A stretch of DNA of 64,000 bases from CAURNT01 sp963539215 (GTDB lineage: Bacteria > Fusobacteriota > Fusobacteriia > Fusobacteriales > Leptotrichiaceae), in NCBI GenBank assembly GCA_963539215.1, contig CAUTJT010000004.1, forward strand, positions 41,461 to 105,460. The letters run 5' to 3'. This document shows positions 53,897 to 62,386 of this stretch, one piece after another (the stretch's first letter is position 1; the number at the start of each line of letters is the position of its first letter). Made by a program: the position numbers and the translations under genes. Under the pieces are notes generated by a model. That model saw nothing but the letters and a program-made list of their open reading frames with translations, ran no database searches and was not told where the DNA came from.

Positions 53897-55106
53897 CTAT
53901 AAAAAAACAAGGATAGAAAGAATAGATTTATTAAAAAAAGCTAATTTAATTGATGAAGATTCATATAAATATTTAGTAGAATCTAAAATATTAAGTAATG
54001 AAATAGCTGATAAATTTATAGAAAATCAAATATCTGTCTATGGTATTCCATTTGGAATAGCTACAAATTTCTTAATAAATGGTCAAGAATATGTAATACC
54101 TATGGTAATAGAAGAACCTTCAGTGATTGCTGCTGCTTGTAATGGAGCTAAATTCACTAAAGAATTCGGTGGTATACACACTGAAATAGAAGAAAGGTTA
54201 ATGACAGGTCAAATTGCTTACTATAATCTTAATGATTTTAAAAAATCAAAAGATATTATACTTAGCAAAAAAGAAGATTTATTAAAAATAGCTAATAAAT
54301 CTCAAAATGAAATAGTTCATTTAGGTGGTGGAGCAAAAGATATTGAAGTTGATATTAAAGATGAATTTTTAATAGTTTATCTTCACGTAGATACTTTAGA
54401 TGCTATGGGGGCAAATACAATAAATACTATGCTTGAAGTTATATCACCAATAATACATGAACTTATCGGTGGAGATAAATTAATGAGTATAATATCTAAT
54501 TTATCAACCAAAGCGCTAGTCAAAGCTACTTGTTCATTAGAAATAGATGAAGCTATAGGAAAAAAAATAGAACTTGCTTCAAAATTTGCAAATGCTGATG
54601 AATATAGAGCGACAACAAATAATAAAGGTATATTTAACGGTATAGATGCATTTTCTTTAGCTCTTGGAAATGACTGGAGAGCAATAGAAGCTGGAGCTCA
54701 TGCTTATGCTGCTAAAGATGGGAAGTATAAAAGTTTAACTAAATGGAGTTATAAGAACAATAAACTTAATGGAGAACTTATTATACCTATGCCTATAGCA
54801 AGTTTTGGAGGTAGTATAGGAATTAATCCTCTTTCAAAAATATCTTTAAAGATATTAGGAAATCCAAATGCTAAAGAACTTTCTAAAATAGCAGCTGCAG
54901 TAGGACTTGTACAAAATTTTTCTGCCTTACGTGCATTAGTTACAGTAGGTATACAAAAAGGACATATGAAATTACAAATTAAATCTTTGGCTCTATACCT
55001 AGGTGCCAATGATAAAGAAATAGAATATATTACAGAAAAATTAAAAGATGAAAAACATATAGATATGGAAAAAGTTAAAAAGACATTAGAAGAAATAAGA
55101 AAATAA
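53883..55106 (+). CDS. mvaA: Hydroxymethylglutaryl-CoA reductase, class II
   Basis: This enzyme reduces HMG-CoA to mevalonate. The 407-residue protein has EEPSVIAAACNGAK (catalytic Glu), DAMGANTINTML for cofactor binding, and the catalytic Lys region ATCSLEIDEAIGKK. The lack of the N-terminal membrane domain and the C-terminal GIQKGHMKLQ helix, with the catalytic His, fit the soluble bacterial class II form. A longer start at 53871 is possible; it would add four residues and put the start against the ribosome site. Either start overlaps the 3' end of mvaS, pointing to coupled translation. Confidence 0.92.
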   Translation: MWKNSYKKTRIERIDLLKKANLIDEDSYKYLVESKILSNEIADKFIENQISVYGIPFGIATNFLINGQEYVIPMVIEEPSVIAAACNGAKFTKEFGGIHTEIEERLMTGQIAYYNLNDFKKSKDIILSKKEDLLKIANKSQNEIVHLGGGAKDIEVDIKDEFLIVYLHVDTLDAMGANTINTMLEVISPIIHELIGGDKLMSIISNLSTKALVKATCSLEIDEAIGKKIELASKFANADEYRATTNNKGIFNGIDAFSLALGNDWRAIEAGAHAYAAKDGKYKSLTKWSYKNNKLNGELIIPMPIASFGGSIGINPLSKISLKILGNPNAKELSKIAAAVGLVQNFSALRALVTVGIQKGHMKLQIKSLALYLGANDKEIEYITEKLKDEKHIDMEKVKKTLEEIRK

Positions 55107-55107
55107 A

Positions 55108-55143
55108 ATGCACCCTTAATCTTAAAAGATTAGGGGTGCATTA
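55108..55143 (+). terminator. Terminator of the mevalonate operon
   Basis: A 15-position stem (TGCACCCTTAATCTT / AAGATTAGGGGTGCA, loop AA) lies just past the mvaA stop. One position pairs only as a wobble in plus-strand RNA. The following sequence is AT-rich but has few consecutive T. Confidence 0.65.
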
Positions 55144-55167
55144 ATATTAATAATAAAGTTTTTTTAA

Positions 55168-55191
55168 ATAAAAAATAGGTCTTTGACCTAA
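55168..55191 (-). terminator. Terminator of the tRNA cluster
   Basis: TAGGTC and GACCTA (55176-55190, loop of three) are followed by T on the minus strand, eight bases past tRNA-Asp. Confidence 0.7.
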
Positions 55192-55198
55192 TAAAAAA

Positions 55199-55275
55199 TG
55201 GCGGAAGTGACGAGACTCGAACTCGCGACATCTTGCGTGACAGGCAAGCACTCTAACCAACTGAGCTACACCTCC
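55199..55275 (-). tRNA. tRNA-Asp (GTC)
   Basis: A 77-base cloverleaf on the minus strand with encoded CCA. The anticodon stem CTTGC/GCAAG encloses CTGTCAC, so the anticodon is GTC. The acceptor GGAGGTG pairs with CACTTCC. The T-loop is TTCGAGT. It is the last tRNA of a three-gene cluster. Confidence 0.96.
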
Positions 55276-55280
55276 ATAAA

Positions 55281-55356
55281 TGGTGGTCACAACTGGGCTC
55301 GAACCAGTGACCCCCTGCTTGTAAGGCAGGTGCTCTCCCAACTGAGCTATGCGACC
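55281..55356 (-). tRNA. tRNA-Val (TAC)
   Basis: A 76-base cloverleaf on the minus strand with encoded CCA. The anticodon stem CCTGC/GCAGG encloses CTTACAA, so the anticodon is TAC. The acceptor arm is GGTCGCA/TGTGACC. It is in the middle of the cluster. Confidence 0.96.
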
Positions 55357-55382
55357 AGAAAAAAATGCGCTAAAACGCAAAA

Positions 55383-55457
55383 TGGTTGGGCTGGCTGGAT
55401 TCGAACCAACGCATCGTGGAGTCAAAGTCCACTGCCTTACCGCTTGGCTACAGCCCA
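55383..55457 (-). tRNA. tRNA-Gln (TTG)
   Basis: A 75-base cloverleaf on the minus strand with encoded CCA. The anticodon stem TGGA/TCCA encloses CTTTGAC, so the anticodon is TTG. The acceptor arm is TGGGCTG/CAGCCCA. It is first in the cluster, close behind a strong promoter. Confidence 0.96.
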
Positions 55458-55471
55458 TCAAGACAATATCT

Positions 55472-55500
55472 ATAATATCATAAATTTTATTTTTTGTCAA
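55472..55500 (-). promoter_or_regulatory. Strong promoter of the tRNA cluster
   Basis: On the minus strand a perfect TTGACA (55495-55500) and TATTAT (55472-55477) are 17 bases apart, about 15 bases before tRNA-Gln. Confidence 0.8.
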
Positions 55501-55590
55501 ATTTTTTTATATTTTTTATATACTCAATACTATAAATAATATATTTTATAAACTATTTCATTTGAATTTTACATAATAATATATAATAAA

Positions 55591-55615
55591 TAAAAAGTGG
55601 AGAATACTCTCCACT
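55591..55615 (-). terminator. Terminator of the trimeric adhesin gene
   Basis: An eight-pair stem (AGTGGAGA / TCTCCACT, loop ATAC) is followed by a T run on the minus strand, about 30 bases past the adhesin stop. Confidence 0.8.
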
Positions 55616-55647
55616 ATTTACAAACTAGCTTATTAAAAAATAATATT

Positions 55648-58506
55648 CTATTTTTTAGATTTAGAATCTAATATTTCAATTTTATTAGTTAATTCTTGTA
55701 TTTTATTTAATAAATCTTTCATATTTTGTTCCAATTTTTCTACCTTATATTCAAGAGCTGAATTTCTTTCTCTTAGCTCTTTATTTTCTTTAGCATTAAT
55801 ATCACTAGGTGTTAATATTTCTCCAAATGAAACAGTTGCTCCTACTCCTATAGAGAATTTAGATTTTGCATTTAATGCAGATCCTATCTTATACACAAAT
55901 CTTCCATCATTGCTTTGTCCTGATATCCCTACAGCTAAAGCATTTTGACCATTATAATGACCTCCAGCTGCTGATATAGCAAATGTGTAATTATTGCTTA
56001 CTTGAGGTAAACTTGCTGTTGCTATAGCATTAGCAACTCCTGAACTACTCATAACATTATATTTAGATATTTCTTTATCTAATTTATTATTTAATCTTTC
56101 TTCTAAATCTTTTGTATCTAAATTAGAATTTCCACTACCACCATTTTGTGCTACATAATCTTTTAATTGTTTATATGTTACAGCATCTTGATTATCAGTT
56201 GCATCTTTAACATTTTTTATTTGTCTTTCTGCATCTTTACTTCCAACTGATATTGAATTACTTACAGGTGTTGAACTATCTCCTAATGTTATTGAGTTAG
56301 TAATATCTTTACTTACAGTAATACCACTACCTAATACTATATTTCCATTAGATTTATTAGTATCTCCTAAAGCACCAATATTATTATTTCTTCCAAAAAC
56401 TATATTATTTTCTCCATTAATAATATTATTTTTTCCTATTGAGATATTATCGTTTCCATTAGTTATTAAGTCTTGTCCTAGTTGTGTAATTGATGTACCT
56501 GTTGCTTGACCTCTTGTACCAATATTTACACTATCTGTTCCTACTGTAATAGATTTGTATCCCATTGCTATAGCATTATCTCCAACTGCTAATGTATCAG
56601 TACCAAAAGCTATTTGATTTTCTCCTATATTTTTAAGATCATGTAGTGTAAGAGCTTTTTCTAAATTATCTTTTCTTGTTTCAGCATTTTTTAAATCAGT
56701 AGTTAATCTATTTATTTCTTCTTTAACTCTTTGATATTCTTTAGCTAAAATCATATCACTTTCAGTAGGATTAAGTCCTTCATAATTTCTCTTGGCTTGG
56801 TCTACTTGCTCTCCTAATTTAGCTAATTCTCCCTGTTTCTCTATTATTGCATTTTTATTTATACCTAATGCTTTTTCAAGTTCACTAGTCAATTTATCTG
56901 TTGTTAGTTTATTTTTTACTTCAACATCATCTATATTTTCTTTTTTCCATTTAGTTATTAAATTATAGTATGAACTACTCGCTATTCCTTCAACACCATA
57001 TTTATTTTTGAAAGCAAGCTCTGCTAATTTATCATTTAATTCAGATATATCTGTTAAATTTATACCTAATTCTCTTGCCTTAGCTTTTAAATCATTTACA
57101 TTATTTATTATTTTTTCATTTTTTTTTGCAATAGCTTCTGCTTTTTTATCTAACCAAGTTTTGTCATTTTTATTTTGATCATATTTCCATTGATAATATG
57201 TAATTTGTTTATCTAAATCAACCATTTCAAATTTCATATCTGTAACCATATTATATAAAGTTGTAGATATACCATTTGTAGAATCGTGTAGTTTACCTAA
57301 TATTTCATCTCCAAGTCTTTTATTATATTCTTTTCTTTTAGTTTTCCAAATTTCTTTTACCGAATTCCAATCATTATATTCTTGTTCTGTAGTTAAATCA
57401 ATATCTGTATTTAAATAAGTTTTAATTCTTTTCCCATTTACGACATATGAATCATAAGAATCAGCTTCATTATTGTCTCCTCTTCCATTAGAGGTAGTTA
57501 AATATGTACGTTTATTTATTTCATTAGTATATAATCTATAACTTCCTATCTTATAATATTTATTATAAACAGATGATGAAGAGCTACCAGAACCATCAGC
57601 ATAAGAAGATATTGAATCATTAGCAAGGTAAGCATCACTAGAACTATCAATTATCAAGTCATCAGGTATATCTTTTAAAAGACCATATTTTTTCAATTTT
57701 CCTATATGTTCAGGTTTAGGTGAATATGTGTTTAAATCTTCATATTTAACTTTATTCTCTCTTAAATCTCCTAAAGCCTTATAATAAGTTTTAACATAGT
57801 CTAAATAAAAATCATGAGATAAATTTAATTCATTTCCTTCTTCAACTTTTGCTTTTAATAGATCAGCAGTACGACTTAATCCTCCTTCTGTGTCATAACT
57901 AGCTCCTTCTAAATTAGCTAGTCCTCTTAATTTTGAATTCAATATATCAATTTTTTCTTGATAAATTCTAAAGAATTCTTTACTTTCTTCTGTTTTAGTT
58001 GCAAGTTCTTGTTTTTTGTCTTCCCAAGCAAGTCTTGCTTTTTCTTTTGATTTTTGTATTTCTTCTACTCTAATTCCAGCTTCAATTGTTTCTCTTTCTC
58101 TTATTTGTTTTAATCTTAACTCTTCTGCTTTATCTGAAATAACTTTTTTAGCATCTGCTATTTCTTGTAATTTTTGTCTATTTTCTTCAAGTTTTTTCTC
58201 TATTGTTTCTTTAGTTTCATCTTTTCCTGTTGCTACAGCATTTTTCCCAATAGCCATTCCATTTCTACCAGTTGATACTGACCCAACTCCTCTTGCTCTT
58301 GAATTATCTCCAAGTTCAAGTCCTGTTTGTTCTCCATAATTATTTATTGTAATATCTATTGGAGATAAAGTTGGTTTTTCAGGTTGTTCATCTACTGCAT
58401 ATGTAAATATAGAACCTGTAATCATAAACGCTATAAGTACTCCTTTAGTTATACTTATTTTCCCTTTCAATTGTGATTTTAGCCATCTCATAGATTCATT
58501 TTCCAT
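55648..58506 (-). CDS. Trimeric autotransporter adhesin (YadA-like)
   Basis: This is a 952-residue predicted surface adhesin that forms trimers. The N-terminus is an extended signal peptide (MRWLKSQLKGKISITKGVLI then AFMITG), a form common in fusobacterial adhesins. YadA-type head repeats occur near residues 75-95 (GMAIGKNAVATG) and again at about 620-745 (NAIAMGYKSITVG, ISIGKNNIINGENN). A coiled-coil region of around 500 residues lies between them. A neck (KNVKDATDNQDAVTYKQLKD) and the membrane anchor (ALAVGISGQSNDGRFVYKIG) come next. An unusual 45-residue coiled coil follows the anchor. It may be transcribed with sppA and the TraX-like gene, since no terminator is visible between them. Confidence 0.9.
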   Translation of the reverse strand: MENESMRWLKSQLKGKISITKGVLIAFMITGSIFTYAVDEQPEKPTLSPIDITINNYGEQTGLELGDNSRARGVGSVSTGRNGMAIGKNAVATGKDETKETIEKKLEENRQKLQEIADAKKVISDKAEELRLKQIRERETIEAGIRVEEIQKSKEKARLAWEDKKQELATKTEESKEFFRIYQEKIDILNSKLRGLANLEGASYDTEGGLSRTADLLKAKVEEGNELNLSHDFYLDYVKTYYKALGDLRENKVKYEDLNTYSPKPEHIGKLKKYGLLKDIPDDLIIDSSSDAYLANDSISSYADGSGSSSSSVYNKYYKIGSYRLYTNEINKRTYLTTSNGRGDNNEADSYDSYVVNGKRIKTYLNTDIDLTTEQEYNDWNSVKEIWKTKRKEYNKRLGDEILGKLHDSTNGISTTLYNMVTDMKFEMVDLDKQITYYQWKYDQNKNDKTWLDKKAEAIAKKNEKIINNVNDLKAKARELGINLTDISELNDKLAELAFKNKYGVEGIASSSYYNLITKWKKENIDDVEVKNKLTTDKLTSELEKALGINKNAIIEKQGELAKLGEQVDQAKRNYEGLNPTESDMILAKEYQRVKEEINRLTTDLKNAETRKDNLEKALTLHDLKNIGENQIAFGTDTLAVGDNAIAMGYKSITVGTDSVNIGTRGQATGTSITQLGQDLITNGNDNISIGKNNIINGENNIVFGRNNNIGALGDTNKSNGNIVLGSGITVSKDITNSITLGDSSTPVSNSISVGSKDAERQIKNVKDATDNQDAVTYKQLKDYVAQNGGSGNSNLDTKDLEERLNNKLDKEISKYNVMSSSGVANAIATASLPQVSNNYTFAISAAGGHYNGQNALAVGISGQSNDGRFVYKIGSALNAKSKFSIGVGATVSFGEILTPSDINAKENKELRERNSALEYKVEKLEQNMKDLLNKIQELTNKIEILDSKSKK

Positions 58507-58556
58507 AAATTCACTACTTCCTTTCTAATCTTCTTATTTTTATATATTTTTTTATT

Positions 58557-59252
58557 CTATATCCCTAAATACATCCTTATTATCCCTAATAATAATAAAT
58601 GTAAAGGATAAAACATATAATTTAAATATTTGTTTTGTTTACCTCTTTTACCGTTATATAATAAATTTAGACCAAAGCCTAAAATAGACCAAGGAGCCTC
58701 TATCAAATATGGTAAATTAAATACTATAGATACATATTTGTTATTTCTAAATATATAGAACATATAAATTACTAAGATTCCATAATATTCATAATCTGTA
58801 GATAATACCATAGATAAAATACAAGATAAAATTAATATTACAAAAGAAGTAATTATCCAAATATTTAAGCTAATTTTTTCTTTTATAGTATCTATAATCC
58901 AAATAGTTGCTAAAGCTATAGAAAATGTAAATAATATATTATTAGCATTTAAATTAAAGAAAACTCTACTTTGAAACATATCATAAGGTACTTCTGATAT
59001 AAAAGCAAATATTATTAAATTCATTAAATATTTCTTTTTATCATGCGTCTTAAAATAACCTTCAGATATTAAAAAAGCAAATATAGGAAAGGCTATCCTT
59101 CCTAAAATATCTAAAATATCAGATATTGAATTTAAAATACCTCCACCAGTTAAATAATTGTATATAACGGCTTTATTAAAATGATCTAAGAACATAGATG
59201 CAAAAGCTATATATTTTAAAGTAGCACCAGATAAACTTAATCTTTTTATCAT
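58557..59252 (-). CDS. TraX family membrane protein
   Basis: This 231-residue protein has about seven membrane segments and the family pattern IAFASMFLDHFNKAV near the N-terminus, followed by RIAFPIFAFLISEGY. TraX of the F plasmid acetylates pilin, but chromosomal relatives are probably acyltransferases with other, unknown targets. No conjugation genes are near, so a pilin role is unlikely here. Its start is preceded by AAAGGAGAAG and lies 11 bases after the sppA stop, so the two are co-transcribed. The adhesin gene follows in the same direction. Confidence 0.82.
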   Translation of the reverse strand: MIKRLSLSGATLKYIAFASMFLDHFNKAVIYNYLTGGGILNSISDILDILGRIAFPIFAFLISEGYFKTHDKKKYLMNLIIFAFISEVPYDMFQSRVFFNLNANNILFTFSIALATIWIIDTIKEKISLNIWIITSFVILILSCILSMVLSTDYEYYGILVIYMFYIFRNNKYVSIVFNLPYLIEAPWSILGFGLNLLYNGKRGKQNKYLNYMFYPLHLLLLGIIRMYLGI

Positions 59253-59263
59253 TCTTCTCCTTT

Positions 59264-60901
59264 CTATCTTATTTTAAATTCTTCAAGCATATACAAACCT
59301 TTTCTTCCTAAAACATCATTAATCTCTTTACTTAATTTTTCAGAAATTATACTAGGTCTATATGAAGATAATTTTTCTTTAATACTCTCCTCATTAAATA
59401 TATATCTTACTTTATAATCCTCTAATTTCAAATATTCAACAAGACCTTTTAACGCTTCGTCAAATCCACCAACTCTATCAACTAATCCTATAGATTTTGC
59501 TTCTTCTCCAAGCCAAATTCTTCCTCCTGCTATAGGTTCAAGTTGACTATCTGTCATTATTCTTGCATTCATTACATGAGACTTAAATTCTAAATAGACA
59601 TCTTTCATAGATTTTATTATTCTATCTTTTACATCATTTGTTAATGGAAGAGAAAAATCAAATATAGAACCAATATTAGAATTAGTAATATTTTCAACAT
59701 TTATTCCAATTTTGTCTAAAACATTATCAAAAGTAGGATAAAGTGCTACAACTCCTATAGATCCTGTTATTGTACTTCTATTTGAATAAACTTTTCTTGA
59801 AACAGTTGATATATAGTATCCTCCACTAGCACATACACTACTTTGAGATATAAATATTGGAACTTCTATATTTTTTAATTCCTTATATATTTTTTCAGAT
59901 TCAAGAGCTGAACCTCCAGGAGAATTTATTCTTAATAATACTCCTTTAACATTTTTCATATCATTTATTTTCTCTATTTTTTCCAGCATATCTTCATAAT
60001 TTAGTTCTTTATCTGGTCCTATTTCACCTTCAGCAAAAATTACTGCAATTTCATTTTTACTTTTATTTTTTTTATTTTTTAATTTAGAAACATAGTTATT
60101 AAAATCAATAGTATCTTCTGAATAATCTATACCTAATTTATCGAAATTACTTCCTCCATCTATAAGTCCAAGATCAATAGCTTCTAAATAATTAGTAAAT
60201 ATAGTTTTACCATTTAAAATTTCTTCATTAATATCAATATTTCTATATTTCTTAATCTGATTTATTAAATACATATGTAATTTATCATATATTCTAACAA
60301 TAGATTCTTTTTGTTCAGGACTCATATTTTCTCTACTAAAATTTTCTCCAGCAGATTTATGTGTTCCTATATGTATAACATTTACTTTTATTCCTAATTT
60401 ATCTAAAATTTTTCTATAATACCAAAAACTCTTATTATATCCTTCTAATATAATATTAGAGTTCAATGAATTAAACATATATATTTTATGTGCATATAAA
60501 GAAAAAAGATAATCATTTTTCAAAAATTGAGTTCCAATAGCTGTTATATTCATCTTAGTTCTTAATTTTTCAAAAATTCCCTCTAATTCTTCTATTTGAG
60601 TTAATGTTAAATCAATATTATCTATATCCAATATCAATTCTTCAACTTTTCCTTCGTTATATAATAGCTCTAATTTATCTTTAAACTCAAAAAATGACTG
60701 TTTTTCATTTATACTAGAGTATTTTTTATCCTCAGACAATGCATCTATCGTTAAAATAACTTTTTTTACCCTTTTTTTAGATATAGTATCATCTTTCTTA
60801 TTTTTAAATTGATTTATAACAAACATTATAGAAACAAAAATAAAAATAGAAATAAATATTGTTGTTAAAATTGATTCTAATAACACTTTAACAAAAAACA
60901 T
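59264..60901 (-). CDS. sppA: Signal peptide peptidase SppA, 67K type
   Basis: This membrane-bound Ser/Lys protease clears cleaved signal peptides. The 545-residue protein has one N-terminal membrane helix (about residues 8-30) and two tandem ClpP-fold halves. The catalytic Lys182 sits in HKSAGENF of the first half, and the catalytic Ser359 in CASGGYYIS of the second, the divided arrangement of E. coli SppA. GSIGVVALYP and the LLRINSPGGSALESE motif are also typical. It is the first gene of the sppA-traX unit. Confidence 0.92.
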   Translation of the reverse strand: MFFVKVLLESILTTIFISIFIFVSIMFVINQFKNKKDDTISKKRVKKVILTIDALSEDKKYSSINEKQSFFEFKDKLELLYNEGKVEELILDIDNIDLTLTQIEELEGIFEKLRTKMNITAIGTQFLKNDYLFSLYAHKIYMFNSLNSNIILEGYNKSFWYYRKILDKLGIKVNVIHIGTHKSAGENFSRENMSPEQKESIVRIYDKLHMYLINQIKKYRNIDINEEILNGKTIFTNYLEAIDLGLIDGGSNFDKLGIDYSEDTIDFNNYVSKLKNKKNKSKNEIAVIFAEGEIGPDKELNYEDMLEKIEKINDMKNVKGVLLRINSPGGSALESEKIYKELKNIEVPIFISQSSVCASGGYYISTVSRKVYSNRSTITGSIGVVALYPTFDNVLDKIGINVENITNSNIGSIFDFSLPLTNDVKDRIIKSMKDVYLEFKSHVMNARIMTDSQLEPIAGGRIWLGEEAKSIGLVDRVGGFDEALKGLVEYLKLEDYKVRYIFNEESIKEKLSSYRPSIISEKLSKEINDVLGRKGLYMLEEFKIR

Positions 60902-61069
60902 TCAATCACCCTCATTCTATTTATTATTAAGCTAAAAAGCATAATAAGTAAGTATTTATTTTATTGTACCATTTTTATTTTTTTATGTCTATTTATATTT
61001 TACTCTTTACTTTTTTAAAATTCGAAGTATAATATAATAGAGACTTTAAAAAAAGAAGGAGATTTCATT

Positions 61070-61798
61070 ATGAAAAAAACATTATTAACTTTAGCAGTAT
61101 TAAGCTCTGGTTTAGTATTTGCTGCGGGACCAAAAGTTCCTTATACTCATGAAGGATTTAAAACTACAGATCATGTACAAAAAGCTATTCACTTTGTATC
61201 AGTTGAAGATATTAAGAAAAGCTTAGAAGGAACAGGACCAATAAATGTAAGTTTTGATATAGATGATACTTTAGTTCATTCAAGTGGATACTTCAAATAT
61301 GGACAAGATCATTTCCAAATCCCTGGAGATCCAAAAGGTGCTATAAGCTATTTATATAACCAAAAATTCTGGGACTTTGTATCAGAAATGGGAGATGAAT
61401 TCTCTATACCTAAACAATCTGCTATAGATCTAATTAAAATGCATATAGATAGAGGAGATAGAATATTCTTCATTACTGGAAGAACTCAAAAAGAAGGAGA
61501 ACCTAACTATACTTCAACTAAATTATCAAAAACTTTAAAAAGATTCATGAACTTACCTTATGAAGTTTATGTTGAATATACTAAAGATACACCTACAGGT
61601 GGATTTAAATATGATAAATCATTCTACATTAAAAAACACAATGTATCAATCCACTATGGAGATAGTGATGATGATATCTTAGCTGCAAGAGAACTTGGAA
61701 TTCGTGGAATAAGAGTTCAAAGAGCATATAACTCTACTAACCCTCAAAAAGTTAATGGAGGATACGGAGAAGAAGTTGTTATCAACTCAGCTTGGTAA
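61070..61798 (+). CDS. aphA: Class B acid phosphatase, AphA-like
   Basis: This exported HAD-superfamily phosphomonoesterase releases phosphate from nucleotides and other esters in the periplasm. The 242-residue protein has a signal peptide (MKKTLLTLAVLSSGLVFA) and the DxD nucleophile pair Asp63 and Asp65 in SFDIDDTLVHSSGYF. GDSDDDILAARELGIRGIRV forms the metal-binding C-terminal motif. FFITGRTQ is motif II. AAGGAG precedes ATG at 61070. It is monocistronic and could supply nucleosides for the purine salvage genes found elsewhere in this window; that link is inference. Confidence 0.93.
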   Translation: MKKTLLTLAVLSSGLVFAAGPKVPYTHEGFKTTDHVQKAIHFVSVEDIKKSLEGTGPINVSFDIDDTLVHSSGYFKYGQDHFQIPGDPKGAISYLYNQKFWDFVSEMGDEFSIPKQSAIDLIKMHIDRGDRIFFITGRTQKEGEPNYTSTKLSKTLKRFMNLPYEVYVEYTKDTPTGGFKYDKSFYIKKHNVSIHYGDSDDDILAARELGIRGIRVQRAYNSTNPQKVNGGYGEEVVINSAW

Positions 61799-61815
61799 TT
61801 AAATAAACTAATAAA

Positions 61816-61844
61816 ATAAAGACTGCTTAAAGCAGTCTTTTTAT
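61816..61844 (+). terminator. Terminator of aphA
   Basis: AAAGACTGCTT and AAGCAGTCTTT form an 11-pair stem with a T run, 18 bases past the stop. Confidence 0.82.
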
Positions 61845-61863
61845 ATATCTTAATATATAAAAT

Positions 61864-61890
61864 AAAAGCAATAGAAATATCTACTGCTTT
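61864..61890 (-). terminator. Second minus-strand terminator behind the small lipoprotein gene
   Basis: AAAAGCAATAG and CTACTGCTTT pair fully in minus-strand RNA with one G-U wobble; the plus strand has an A-C mismatch. A broken T run follows. It acts behind the closer terminator at 61913-61934. Confidence 0.5.
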
Positions 61891-61912
61891 ATATAAAATT
61901 TAACATATTAAA

Positions 61913-61934
61913 AGCCAGTATAATAATACTGGCT
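61913..61934 (-). terminator. Terminator of the small lipoprotein gene
   Basis: A nine-pair stem (AGCCAGTAT / ATACTGGCT, loop AATA) with T following on the minus strand, ten bases past the stop at 61944. Confidence 0.78.
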
Positions 61935-61943
61935 ATATATTAA

Positions 61944-62180
61944 CTATTTAGATTCTTTGTTATCAGTTGCTGCTGCATCTTTGTTTTCAGTTGCTGCTGC
62001 ATCTTTCTTTTCTTCAGCTGGAGCTGCTTCATCTTTCTTTTCTTCAGTTGCTGCATCTTTATTTTCTGCAGGTGCTGCTTCAGTTGTAGCTGCTTCAGCT
62101 GGTTTAGCTTCTTCAGCTTTTGCTCCGCATGAAACTGCGAATAATCCTAATGCTAATACTAATAATGCTAATTTTTTCAT
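61944..62180 (-). CDS. Small Ala/Glu/Lys-rich lipoprotein
   Basis: This 78-residue protein has a lipoprotein signal peptide ending in the lipobox AVSC (Cys18). The mature part is a low-complexity chain of Ala, Glu, Lys, Pro and Thr with repeated units such as ENKDAA and EEKKDEAAP. The composition suggests an extended, unstructured, highly charged surface or periplasmic spacer. The repeats also give the DNA a higher GC content than its surroundings. A TGTTAGAAT extended -10 is visible near 62240 (minus). Two terminators follow it. Function unknown; abundance is suggested by the compact gene and double terminator but not shown. Confidence 0.8.
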   Translation of the reverse strand: MKKLALLVLALGLFAVSCGAKAEEAKPAEAATTEAAPAENKDAATEEKKDEAAPAEEKKDAAATENKDAAATDNKESK

Positions 62181-62386
62181 TTTTCTCTCTCTTTCTTTCT
62201 TTTGATTTTATATGAGTTTACTCTCAAATTTCACTTAGCATTCTAACATAGTTATTTTTGATTTTCATTATATTTTCCTTATAATTACCTTAGAACTATT
62301 CCATTATAATCATTTTCAAGGTATACTGTTTTTCAAAAATATATTAAAGAAAATAAGCATATATAGGACTATACATCAATTTTGTT

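Noticed and set aside
55147..55539. Long open frames on both strands across 55.15-55.54 kb
   Set aside because: They run through three clear tRNA genes; the protein-like translations are artefacts of tRNA sequence.
61957..62205. An 82-codon Ser/Ala-rich plus-strand frame
   Set aside because: It is the mirror of the repetitive lipoprotein gene, whose lipobox, direction of terminators and codon pattern support the minus strand.
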